The notes under the pieces are model-generated. The model saw nothing but the letters and a program-made list of their open reading frames with translations. It was not told the DNA's origin and did no database searches. This document shows, one piece after another, positions 14,325-20,582 of a stretch of DNA of 20,582 nt. The DNA comes from CAZBRS01 sp964494475 (GTDB taxonomy: Bacteria > Myxococcota_A > UBA9042 > CAZBRS01), in assembly GCA_964494475.1 (NCBI GenBank), contig CAZBRS010000076.1:1-20582 (forward strand). Direction: 5' to 3'. Within the stretch, counting starts at the first letter, position 1; every line of letters begins with the position of its first letter. Both the position numbers and the translations under genes were made by a program.

Positions 14325-15707
14325 TCAATAACGCTCGTGCTTGTGCGGCCCGGCGCTGAACGTGACCTGCAGGAACACGCGGTGCTCGGGCTTCATCCCC
14401 TTGCAATCGGCCCAGTCGATGTAGTCGTACTCGAGCCGGAGACGGACCCAGGGGCTCTGCCACCAGGTGACGTACGGCACCACGCCCCAGGTGTACTGCC
14501 CGTCGTTGTCGAGGACGAACGCCTGCGTGAGATCGCCGCGCACCCCGAAGTACCAGTTCTGCAGGGGCTTCACCTGGGCGTAGGAGTACGCGCCCCACGA
14601 CCGGATCGCGTCGTGGCCCGCGTCGGTGTCGACCTGCTTGTACGCGTAGAGGAGCTCGCTGCGCCAGGTGAAGCCCAGGTACTTGGCCTGGTTCAACGGC
14701 TCCCAGTTCACGGTGAGATCGGCGCCCCCGACGGCCGTGAGGCGCCAGTCTTCGAAGTTCTTCACCGACGACGAGGCCGTCGAGGCCAGCGCGACGGGGT
14801 TCCCCTCGGCGTCGTAGAACGTGGCCTCGTTACCCTCGGCGTCGTAGAGTTGTACGGGAGACGTGTCGTCGACCTTCTTGCCCCAGGCGTTGCTGGTGCC
14901 GAGCAGCCCCGAGAGACCGAGCTCGAGGTACGTGCTCCGGGTCAGATCCCAGTAGTTGACGGCATGAAGCAGGGCGCAGGGCGCCAGGAAGGCGTCGCCC
15001 GCGAACAGCCTGGCGTTCTGCGCGTTCGTGACCTGCAGCTCGACCTGCTGGTGATCGGCCCACAGGGGCGGCAGGGTGGCCAGCAGGCTGACGCCCGCCT
15101 GGTTCAGCGGGCCGCCGAAGTGTTCGGTGAGCACGAGCGGGTAGGCGAACTGATCGAGCCCGGGCGCGTGCCAGCGGTTGACCACCCCGAACTGCTGGTG
15201 GAACTTGCCCACGGTGAGCGAGAGGCCCGGCGCGACGGCGTTCCAGGTGACGTAGACCTCGCCGAGCTCGACGCCGGCCGGCGAGATGCCCACCACGACC
15301 TTGGCCATCGAGAAGGGATCGAGGTTCGACTGGAAATGGACGCCGACGACGCGGGGGAAGAACCCGGATCGGCCCCCGTCGGGGGAATAGAACTGGCCGC
15401 CCTGCCGCACGAAGCGGGCGAAGAGGTCCCCGACGAGGCTGAGCTCGGGGTTCAGCGCCTGGAGCGAACGTTCGCCGCCCTTGAAGGTCTTGGTCGCGAG
15501 GGCCTCGTCGTGTTCAGGGGCGGCCGTGACCGCCGTCTCCGCGTCGGCCCTCAAATCGGACAGTTCGCGCTCCGCGGCGTGCCGCTTCAGGGCTTCGACC
15601 TCCGCGCGCAAGGCCTCCAGGTCGGCCTGGGCCAGGGCGGCGAAGGGCAGCAGGCACGTCGTGACGAGCGCCAGGAGGATCCCTGGGGTCAACTTGTGTG
15701 GTCGCAC
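14325..15707 (-). CDS. Outer-membrane beta-barrel (porin-like) protein of the metal-uptake operon
   Basis: Protein of 460 residues from the preferred start, a GTG at 15707. It has GGAAAGG nine bases upstream and begins a standard signal peptide (MRPHKLTPGILLALVTTC..., cleavage near ALAQA). Starts at 15773 (GTG) or 15767 (ATG) overlap the previous stop but would put about 22 polar residues before the signal. The mature N-terminus is a short coiled coil (DLEALRAEVEALKRHAAERE), as in several porins. The rest is aromatic-rich amphipathic strands (GVELGEVYVTWNAV, YFGVRGDLTQAFVL, RLRLEYDYIDW) ending HKHERY. A loop holds a 30-bp repeat pair (YDAEGN twice, 14803-14848). No TonB box or plug is seen, so passive entry or specific binding of the metal is inferred. 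The ZnuA-like gene starts 20 bases downstream. Confidence 0.8.
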   Translation of the reverse strand: MRPHKLTPGILLALVTTCLLPFAALAQADLEALRAEVEALKRHAAERELSDLRADAETAVTAAPEHDEALATKTFKGGERSLQALNPELSLVGDLFARFVRQGGQFYSPDGGRSGFFPRVVGVHFQSNLDPFSMAKVVVGISPAGVELGEVYVTWNAVAPGLSLTVGKFHQQFGVVNRWHAPGLDQFAYPLVLTEHFGGPLNQAGVSLLATLPPLWADHQQVELQVTNAQNARLFAGDAFLAPCALLHAVNYWDLTRSTYLELGLSGLLGTSNAWGKKVDDTSPVQLYDAEGNEATFYDAEGNPVALASTASSSVKNFEDWRLTAVGGADLTVNWEPLNQAKYLGFTWRSELLYAYKQVDTDAGHDAIRSWGAYSYAQVKPLQNWYFGVRGDLTQAFVLDNDGQYTWGVVPYVTWWQSPWVRLRLEYDYIDWADCKGMKPEHRVFLQVTFSAGPHKHERY

Positions 15708-15716
15708 GGCTTTCAA

Positions 15717-15723
15717 CCTTTCC
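15717..15723 (-). promoter_or_regulatory. Ribosome site that decides the porin start
   Basis: GGAAAGG nine bases before GTG 15707. The earlier in-frame starts at 15773 and 15767 have no comparable site. Confidence 0.5.
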
Positions 15724-15769
15724 AGTTTGTCGAGACGCCGCGCGGTGCCCCGCGGCGAGGAGCTCATGC

Positions 15770-16069
15770 TCACTTCGCGGTCTGGTCCTGATCGCGGGGT
15801 GCGGCGTCCTCGAGCGCCTGGAGCCTCGCCTTCAGCGCGCCGAGCTCCTGTTCGAGGCTCTGGGCGCGCGGCGAAGCGGCCCCAACGGGGGAAGCCTGGG
15901 TCCCCTGCCCGCGTCGCCAGCCCCGACCTCGGCCGAGGCCTCGGCCCGGACCGACTCCCGTCCCTCCGGGAGGCACGTCGCCCCCGGCATCGACGCCTCC
16001 GCAGCGCCCCATCCCTCTCCCCGACATCGGGCCTCGTCCCTGCGGCCCCGTTCCGTTTCGTCCTGGCAT
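15770..16069 (-). CDS. DUF5320 family small Gly/Arg-rich protein
   Basis: Protein of 99 residues. The start ATG at 16069 has a strong AAAGGAG site. The first part, MPGRNGTGPQGRGPMSGRGM followed by GRCGG, is the DUF5320 signature (compare the family pattern GTGPMGxGPMTGRGxGxC). A GRGRGWRRG stretch comes next, and a short coiled coil closes it (SLEQELGALKARLQALEDA). DUF5320 proteins are small, of unknown function, and repeatedly found beside NifX/NifB-type Fe-Mo-cofactor-like proteins in anaerobes; the same pairing is seen here, with 25 bases between the genes. The stop overlaps the first possible porin start codon (GTGA). Confidence 0.85.
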   Translation of the reverse strand: MPGRNGTGPQGRGPMSGRGMGRCGGVDAGGDVPPGGTGVGPGRGLGRGRGWRRGQGTQASPVGAASPRAQSLEQELGALKARLQALEDAAPRDQDQTAK

Positions 16070-16094
16070 GATCGCACTCCTTTCCAGGGGTTCT

Positions 16095-16514
16095 TCACGT
16101 CGGTCGGGGGCCCTTGCCCCACCGACCGCTCCCTTGCTTGCCCGCCCGACCGCGCCCGCCGCGGAATCGGCGTTGCCGGCTGCGGCACCCGGGCATGGAG
16201 AGCGCCGACGTCGGCAGCGTCCCCGCGAGGAACGACGCCACGACCTCGTCGATCTCGCCGGCCACGAAGCCGATGACCCGCACGCGCCGCAGGGTCAACT
16301 CCCGGTACAACGGCAGGGAGATGGCCCCGCAGATCAGGGTCTCGACGCCAAGCTCGGCCAACCGGTCGATCTTGAGGTCGGCGGTCGCGGTCTCGACGTT
16401 CTCGCTGCGGCGCGTGACCACGGCGCCGTCCTCGAGGGTCAGGACCAGGCACTCCCGGCTCACGTCGAACACGGGAGAGACGCGCCCCTCCCACACCGTC
16501 AGCGCTACGTTCAT
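16095..16514 (-). CDS. NifX-like (dinitrogenase iron-molybdenum cofactor family) protein
   Basis: Protein of 139 residues. The ATG at 16514 is preferred: GGAGG lies ten bases upstream and MNVALTVWEGRVSPVFDVSR is the standard opening of the family. An in-frame start at 16562 would lie upstream of the predicted sigma-54 promoter. Residues 1-105 cover the NifX/NifB C-terminal-like fold (DLKIDRLAELGVETLICGAI, RVRVIGFVAGEIDEVVASFL). The family binds or carries Fe-S or Fe-Mo cofactor precursors, but lone copies outside nif clusters have no known job. After Cys110 there is an unusual Arg/Gly-rich basic tail of about 30 residues. It is the first gene of the operon running to the radical SAM gene. Confidence 0.87.
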   Translation of the reverse strand: MNVALTVWEGRVSPVFDVSRECLVLTLEDGAVVTRRSENVETATADLKIDRLAELGVETLICGAISLPLYRELTLRRVRVIGFVAGEIDEVVASFLAGTLPTSALSMPGCRSRQRRFRGGRGRAGKQGSGRWGKGPRPT

Positions 16515-16546
16515 CGCGCGACCACCTCCGTGAACCTCAGGCTTAC

Positions 16547-16561
16547 GCAGGAAGCGTGCCA
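16547..16561 (-). promoter_or_regulatory. Sigma-54 (RpoN) promoter upstream of the NifX-like operon
   Basis: The minus strand reads TGGCACG-CTTC-CTGC. The -24 block is a perfect TGGCACG, the spacer is the required four bases, and the -12 block matches TTGC in three of four with the invariant GC kept. Transcription would start near 16535, leaving a leader of about 20 bases with GGAGG before the ATG at 16514. Confidence 0.8.
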
Positions 16562-16649
16562 CGGAGGTTGGAGCCCCGGGCCGTCGGTCGAACCCCCGTC
16601 AACTACGACAGGTTGCGCAGGTATCAATCGGGAGGCGCGATCTCAGCAG

Positions 16650-16667
16650 GGTCGCAGGAACGCGACC
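16650..16667. promoter_or_regulatory. Inverted repeat, candidate enhancer site for the sigma-54 activator
   Basis: GGTCGC and GCGACC arms separated by six bases, centred about 120 bases upstream of the predicted sigma-54 start, a normal distance for an activator site. No T-run follows on the minus strand, so a terminator for the activator gene is less likely. Confidence 0.4.
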
Positions 16668-16688
16668 GAAAGGCCGGGCCGAAGCGCG

Positions 16689-16709
16689 GGAGAGAGACTC
16701 TCCAGAGTC
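16689..16709. promoter_or_regulatory. Overlapping inverted repeats just after the activator gene
   Basis: GGAGAG-AGA-CTCTCC (16689-16703) overlaps GACTCT-CC-AGAGTC (16696-16709). It could be a second activator site or a hairpin ending the activator transcript 16 bases past its stop; there is no T-tract. Apart from this and the sites at 16650-16667 and 16547-16561, the 210-base gap between the genes shows nothing else. Confidence 0.35.
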
Positions 16710-16724
16710 CCCACCCCGGCGGTC

Positions 16725-18119
16725 CTACGTCGGAGTCGAATGGGATCTTCCGTCCTGGACGGGCAGCTCGAGCCCGAGGAGCCGCACCTTCCGAAAGAGC
16801 GTGCTCTTGTGCAGGCCAAGCTCCCGCGCGGCGGCCAGCCGGTTGCCGCCGTTCCGCTCGAGGGCCTCGAGGATCGCGCGCGCCTCGAGCGCCTTCACGG
16901 TCTCGGCCATGCTGGCGCCCGCCGCGCGGCGGTGCGAGACGGGCACGAGGTCGGCGGGCAGGTGCCGCAGCTCGATCGGCCCCTCGTGGCAGAGCACGAA
17001 GGCGTGCTCGATGACGTTTTGCAGCTCGCGCACATTCCCCGGAAAGTCGTGGGCCAGCAGCACCGCCATCACGTCGGGGCTGACGCCCGTCACGTGCTTG
17101 CCCTGGGTCGCGTTGAAGGACAGCACGAGCTGCTCGACCAGCAGCGGGAGATCGTCGCGGCGCTCGCGGAGCAGGGGCAGCTCGAGCTTCATCACGTTGA
17201 TGCGGTAGAACAGATCGGGCCGGAACGTACCCTGGGCGACGAGCTCGGCCAGGTCGCGGTTGGTCGCGGCGAGCACCCGCACGTTCGCCTTGCGCGAGGC
17301 GGTCGCGCCCAGGGGCTCGTACGTGCGCTCCTGCAGCACGCGCAACAGGCGCACCTGCAGGGCCGCGATCACGTCGCCGATCTCGTCGAGCAGCAGCGTG
17401 CCGCCCTCGGCCAGCGCGAAGCGGCCGGGCTTGTCCTTCACCGCCCCGGTGAAGGCCCCCGCCTTGTAGCCGAACAGCTCGGACTCGAGCAGGTTGTCGG
17501 GCAGCGCGCCGCAGTTGACCGCCACGAAGGGCCCCTCGCGCCGCGCGCTCAGGTCGTGGATGGCGCGCGCGACCAGCTCCTTGCCCGTACCGGTGGCGCC
17601 CTGGATCAGCACGGTGCTCTCGCTCTCGGCGAGCAGCGGCACCACCTCGAGCACGCGCCGCATGGCCTCGCTGCGGCTGCAGATGGCGCCAATCCGGCGC
17701 CGGCCCTGGATCTCCTTGCGCAGCTCCTCGATCAGCGTCAGGTCGCGAAAGGTCTCGGCGCCGCCGACCACCCGTCCGGCCTCGTCGCGCAGCAGCGCCG
17801 TCGACACGCTGACGGGGATCCGGCGGCCCTGGCCGTCGACGATGAAGGCCGTCCGGTTCACGACCGCCCGGCCCGTCTCGAACGTGCGCCGCAGCGCGCA
17901 GTCTGCCTCGCACATGCTGGCCCGGAAGACCTCGGAGCAGCGGCTGCCCAGCGCTTCGGACTTGGAGATGCCCGTAATCTCCTCGGCGGCGCGGTTGAAC
18001 GACGTGATGCGCCACGCGTCGTCGATCGTGAAGACGCCATCGGAGATGCTCTCGAGGATCGACTCGGTCGAGACCGCCGACAACGCTCCGCGAGGAACCT
18101 CCGGGCTCGCCCTGCCCAT
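16725..18119 (-). CDS. PAS-domain sigma-54-dependent transcriptional activator
   Basis: Protein of 464 residues. The ATG at 18119 has AGGGAGG five bases upstream, so the longer upstream frame (inside the cytochrome gene) is rejected. Residues about 15-130 form a PAS sensor (ILESISDGVFTIDDAWRITS) with a Cys cluster C61, C70 and C74 (RCSEVFRASMCEADC) that could hold a metal, a cluster or a redox disulfide. Residues about 145-380 form the AAA+ domain: Walker A GATGTGKE (174-181), GAFTGA loop for sigma-54 contact (221-226), Walker B TLLLDEIGD (241-249). The C-terminus is a Fis-type helix-turn-helix (GGNRLAAARELGLHKSTLFRKV). There is no receiver domain, so it senses directly. It lies 20 bases after the cytochrome gene and faces the sigma-54 promoter of the NifX-like operon, its obvious target. 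Confidence 0.93.
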   Translation of the reverse strand: MGRASPEVPRGALSAVSTESILESISDGVFTIDDAWRITSFNRAAEEITGISKSEALGSRCSEVFRASMCEADCALRRTFETGRAVVNRTAFIVDGQGRRIPVSVSTALLRDEAGRVVGGAETFRDLTLIEELRKEIQGRRRIGAICSRSEAMRRVLEVVPLLAESESTVLIQGATGTGKELVARAIHDLSARREGPFVAVNCGALPDNLLESELFGYKAGAFTGAVKDKPGRFALAEGGTLLLDEIGDVIAALQVRLLRVLQERTYEPLGATASRKANVRVLAATNRDLAELVAQGTFRPDLFYRINVMKLELPLLRERRDDLPLLVEQLVLSFNATQGKHVTGVSPDVMAVLLAHDFPGNVRELQNVIEHAFVLCHEGPIELRHLPADLVPVSHRRAAGASMAETVKALEARAILEALERNGGNRLAAARELGLHKSTLFRKVRLLGLELPVQDGRSHSTPT

Positions 18120-18139
18120 GTCGGCCTCCCTGCCCGCCG

Positions 18140-19612
18140 TCAGGGCTTCGGCGCCGGTGGTGGGGTGCTCGGGGCCTCGAGGCCCGCGCCGCGCCCCGGA
18201 TCGCCTTCGTACCCCAGCGCCTTCCAGTCGAGGCGACCCTTGGCGCCGTGGCAATCGGCGCAGGCCAGGGCCTTCTGCTTGGGCGCCACCAGGTGGTTCA
18301 CCGCCCAGACCATCGAGGTCTCGACGAAGTCGTACTTGCCGCTGTACGGCTGCCCCGCGGCCTTCATGCCGGCCTCGATGGCCTTGTTCCAGTCGTAGGT
18401 GACCCAGTACGCCGACGGGCTGGTGGGCGGGCCGAAGGTGTTGACCGCCGCCATCGTCTGGTGGACCGTGTCGTAGGGCTGCTTGCCGCGCATGACCTTG
18501 AAGGGCATCAGCCGGGCGTTCGGGTCGGCGCGATCGCCCTTCGCCGCCGAGAGCTTCACCACCTTCGCGGGCTCGATCCGGTCGCCGAGCAGCAGGCGCT
18601 CGACCGTCCCGTTGTACCAGAAGTAGGTCGGCACGACGTCCTTCTGCCAGGTGAAGTCGCCCTTCATCTTGTCGTAGGTGGGCAGACCGTACGCGTCCTT
18701 CTTCACGTCGGCGGGCGCGACGTCGCGCCCGGCCGTGGACCAGTCCCACCAGGTCTTGGTGGGCTTGTCCCTGGCGAACGCGGGGATGTGGCAGGCCTGG
18801 CAGGCCACGCGCTTCGTGTGGCGGTCGAGCTCGGCGTTCGCGTGCACGCCGGCCTCGTGGCAATCGGTGCACCCCATCACGCGCGGTCCCGCGCCCACCG
18901 AGACCGAGGTGGCCTCGCCCTTGATCGCGTGCCCCTTGCCCCCCTGGTGGCAGGCCTGGCACGTCATGGCCTCGCTGCCCCCCATGTGCACGTCGGTCTC
19001 GCGAGAGGGGCGGAGCAGGCTGGCGTCGAGATCGCCGTGCTTCACGCCGTCGCCGCCGCCCCCGTAGAAGTGGCAGGCGCCGCAGGCCGCGCGCGTCGGC
19101 GCACCCACCGACTGGGCCACCTTGACCAGATCGACGGCCGGCCACGGCTTGCCCTTGGGGAACTCCTTCTGCTCACCCGGGTACACCGGGTGCCCGGCGC
19201 CGGACGGGAACTTCTTGTAGGTGCCCGTGGTCTCGTGGCACACGACGCAGTCGACGTTCTCGGCCTTCGAGAAGTCGAAGGTGTCGTCCTTCCAGCCGTA
19301 GCCCGCGTGGCAACTGGTGCAGCGGGGCCAGTTCGACGGCACGGCGACGCAGAAGTTGTTCAGGGCGTTCTTCTTGCCGTACTCGAGGGTCTTGCCCCCC
19401 ACGGTCTGCTTCCGGGCCCACGTCCAGTGCACCGAACCCATGAAGGCGCGCGCCTCGGCGTCGTGGCACTCGAGGCATTTGGCCGTGACGGCCGGACCGT
19501 TCGCGAAGGGACCGGCGCCGACGTACTCGGCGTGCCCCTCGGCCCACGCCGACGAGGAGAGGCCGAGGCCCGTCAACAGCCCTGCGGTCACGAGGAGGCG
19601 GGAGAGCGTCAT
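18140..19612 (-). CDS. Octaheme c-type cytochrome, tetrathionate reductase family
   Basis: Periplasmic cytochrome of 490 residues. The ATG at 19612 is chosen over 19630 because AAAGGAG lies eight bases upstream of it; the signal peptide MTLSRLLVTAGLLTGLGLSS... is cleaved near AWA (24). Eight CxxCH haem sites are present, starting at C46, C98, C122, C177, C218, C248, C271 and C451. The block FCVAVPSNWPRCTSCHAGYG plus CVVCHETTGTYKK is characteristic of the Shewanella-type octaheme tetrathionate reductase (OTR) family. That enzyme reduces tetrathionate, nitrite and hydroxylamine in vitro, and its active-site haem has a lysine ligand; the physiological substrate here is unknown. The long spacer between haems 7 and 8 (275-451) is also family-like. 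It lies between a ZIP transporter and a sigma-54 activator, a grouping that hints at metal or redox control. Confidence 0.9.
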   Translation of the reverse strand: MTLSRLLVTAGLLTGLGLSSSAWAEGHAEYVGAGPFANGPAVTAKCLECHDAEARAFMGSVHWTWARKQTVGGKTLEYGKKNALNNFCVAVPSNWPRCTSCHAGYGWKDDTFDFSKAENVDCVVCHETTGTYKKFPSGAGHPVYPGEQKEFPKGKPWPAVDLVKVAQSVGAPTRAACGACHFYGGGGDGVKHGDLDASLLRPSRETDVHMGGSEAMTCQACHQGGKGHAIKGEATSVSVGAGPRVMGCTDCHEAGVHANAELDRHTKRVACQACHIPAFARDKPTKTWWDWSTAGRDVAPADVKKDAYGLPTYDKMKGDFTWQKDVVPTYFWYNGTVERLLLGDRIEPAKVVKLSAAKGDRADPNARLMPFKVMRGKQPYDTVHQTMAAVNTFGPPTSPSAYWVTYDWNKAIEAGMKAAGQPYSGKYDFVETSMVWAVNHLVAPKQKALACADCHGAKGRLDWKALGYEGDPGRGAGLEAPSTPPPAPKP

Positions 19613-19620
19613 GCGAGGGA

Positions 19621-19627
19621 CTCCTTT
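19621..19627 (-). promoter_or_regulatory. Ribosome site that decides the cytochrome start
   Basis: AAAGGAG eight bases before ATG 19612. It lies just after the alternative ATG at 19630 and supports the shorter protein with a normal signal peptide. Confidence 0.7.
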
Positions 19628-19634
19628 CATGGGT

Positions 19635-20378
19635 TCAGGCGTGCCCGTGCGTGACCCACGCGAGCAGGCCCACGCCGGCGCCGAGCAGCACGAAGTCGAG
19701 GATCGTCGCGCGCAGGCTCGTCTTGCCGCGCTGCGCGGGGATCAGGTCGGCGAGGGCGACGTACAGGAAGCCGGCGGCCGCGAACGCCATCAGGTAGGGC
19801 CGCGCCGCGCTCATCTCGGACAGGAAGAAGTACCCGAGCACGGCGCCGACGAACGTGGTCAGGCTCGTGGCCACGTTGACCGCCAGCGCCCGGCGCCGCG
19901 ACCACCCGCCGTGCAGATAGACCATGAACTCGCCGAGCTCCTGCGGCACCTCGTGGGCGACGGTCGAGACGGTCGCGGCCAGGCCCAGCGCGGGTGACTC
20001 GAGGAAGGCCGCCGCCAGCACCACGCCGTCGATCAGGTTGTGGATGGCGTCACCGAACACCAGCAGCGGCCCCGAGCTGGCGTGGAAGTCGCAGTCCTGC
20101 TTGTGGCAATGACGCCAGACCAGCAGCTTCTCGAGCACGAAGAACACGACCAGGCCCGAGAGCACCACCACGAACACGCGCGCGCCGTCGAGCGACTCGA
20201 TCGCCCGCGGCAGCATGCCGAGCAGCGCCGCGCCCAGCAGCGCGCCCGTCGAGAAGCTGACCATGCGCGGCACGAGGCGCGCCAGGGTCGACGCGTCGAG
20301 GAGCAACGTCAGGGCGGCGAGGAGCACCGCGACCACGCTCCCGAGCAGCGAGGCCGCCAGGATCAGCGCGAGGGTCAT
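19635..20378 (-). CDS. ZIP family metal transporter
   Basis: Inner-membrane protein of 247 residues with about eight helices. The two metal-site helices are plain: GDAIHNLIDGV (H113, N114, D117) and HEVPQELGEF (H142, E143, E147), the ZIP binuclear-site signatures. Between helices 3 and 4 is a His/Cys loop (RHCHKQDCDFH, 89-99) typical of ZIP variable loops that bind metal. The family moves Zn, Fe, Mn or similar ions into the cytoplasm. The start ATG at 20378 shares bases with the stop of the TrmO-like gene (ATGA), and the stop lies 22 bases before the cytochrome start. Together with the ZnuA/ZnuB-like genes it gives the cluster two separate metal-import routes, perhaps of different affinity or energy cost. 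Confidence 0.93.
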   Translation of the reverse strand: MTLALILAASLLGSVVAVLLAALTLLLDASTLARLVPRMVSFSTGALLGAALLGMLPRAIESLDGARVFVVVLSGLVVFFVLEKLLVWRHCHKQDCDFHASSGPLLVFGDAIHNLIDGVVLAAAFLESPALGLAATVSTVAHEVPQELGEFMVYLHGGWSRRRALAVNVATSLTTFVGAVLGYFFLSEMSAARPYLMAFAAAGFLYVALADLIPAQRGKTSLRATILDFVLLGAGVGLLAWVTHGHA

Positions 20379-20582
20379 GGCTTCCCCGCGGTCGGGGGCT
20401 CGGGCTCACGAGCTGGCGTGGCTCGCGGGGCGCCTCCGTGAAACCTGTCGTCGGCGACCTTGCGACCCTCGGTGGTCACGTCGAACCACCCCGCCCGCGA
20501 CGACGCGTGGGCATCGACCTCGGGGATGTAGGGCTTCACGTCGATCAGCGGCGTGCCGTCGAGCACGTCGAGGTCGGCCACG
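20375..20582 (-). CDS. TrmO/TsaA-like protein, C-terminal fragment cut by the window edge
   Basis: Only the last 68 complete codons are visible; the GTG at 20581 is internal, not a start. The segment VLDGTPLIDVKPYIPEVD is the conserved C-terminal signature of the TsaA/TrmO family (UPF0066), which in E. coli uses SAM to methylate t6A37 in tRNA-Thr. A further 40 residues, polar and Pro-rich at the end, follow. TsaA-like proteins in gene groups with radical SAM and NifX-like proteins, as here, may have another methyl-transfer role. The stop overlaps the ZIP start (ATGA). Confidence 0.82.
   Translation of the reverse strand, partial: VADLDVLDGTPLIDVKPYIPEVDAHASSRAGWFDVTTEGRKVADDRFHGGAPRATPAREPEPPTAGKP

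Noticed and set aside
12190..14331. Plus-strand frame opposite permease and binding protein
   Set aside because: It reads through the 10-N gap and is antisense to two well-recognised transporter genes.
14305..14598. Longer N-terminus for the ZnuA-like protein
   Set aside because: It lies within the porin gene; ATG 14304 has a good ribosome site and signal peptide.
18120..19145. Fusion of a long upstream region to the sigma-54 activator
   Set aside because: The upstream part is an out-of-frame shadow of the cytochrome gene; ATG 18119 has AGGGAGG at the right distance.
16068..19654. Plus-strand frames opposite the sigma-54 activator and cytochrome
   Set aside because: Both opposite-strand genes have unmistakable motifs (GAFTGA, eight CxxCH); the plus frames have none.

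Overview
The window is very GC-rich, tightly packed and almost entirely coded on the minus strand. It looks like a contig from a deltaproteobacterial / Myxococcota-type bacterium. The support is a MYXO-CTERM-like tail on one exported protein, large Cys-rich lipoproteins with MopE-type Asp/Cys motifs, thrombospondin type-3 repeats and SUMF1 domains, an octaheme cytochrome c and a sigma-54 activator. This is inferred from gene content; there is no rRNA or marker gene. Two runs of N (3148-3247 and 13236-13245) show it is a scaffolded draft.

Region A (1-7264, minus strand, read right to left) is one probable operon for exported, disulfide-rich surface proteins. It holds a lipoprotein with two SUMF1 domains; a second lipoprotein with two Lcl/DUF1566-type domains, Ca-binding repeats and, across the first gap, a third SUMF1 domain; a TPR plus outer-membrane beta-barrel protein; and a DsbA-like thiol oxidoreductase with a CPFC motif. 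The genes overlap or nearly touch. The oxidoreductase would suit the very Cys-rich partners.

Region B (7265-10874) has a two-gene unit, a SLAC1/TehA-type anion channel followed by a membrane-anchored DUF302 protein. It diverges from the only convincing plus-strand gene, an exported protein of unknown function with a C-terminal sorting signal. A perfect 14-bp AT-rich palindrome sits on the start of the channel gene. The plus-strand gene overlaps the last codons of the converging radical SAM gene.

Region C (10865-20582, minus strand) looks like a metal and redox cluster. In transcription order it holds the tail of a TrmO/TsaA-like protein, a ZIP metal transporter, a tetrathionate-reductase-family octaheme cytochrome c and a PAS/sigma-54 activator. 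After a 210-bp regulatory gap come a NifX-like protein, a DUF5320 protein, an outer-membrane barrel, a ZnuA-like binding protein, a ZnuB-like permease, two tiny overlapping ORFs (one His-rich) and a radical SAM protein. A good sigma-54 promoter (16547-16561, minus) lies directly before the NifX-like gene, and inverted repeats suitable as enhancer sites lie between it and the activator gene. My reading is that the activator switches on a metal-uptake operon. No ATPase for the ABC transporter is visible, and the second gap lies between binding protein and permease.

The strongest candidates for something undescribed are this sigma-54-linked metal/redox module with its micro-ORFs, and the triple-SUMF1 / DsbA / outer-membrane-barrel operon. 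Functions are from family recognition by eye; no searches were run.
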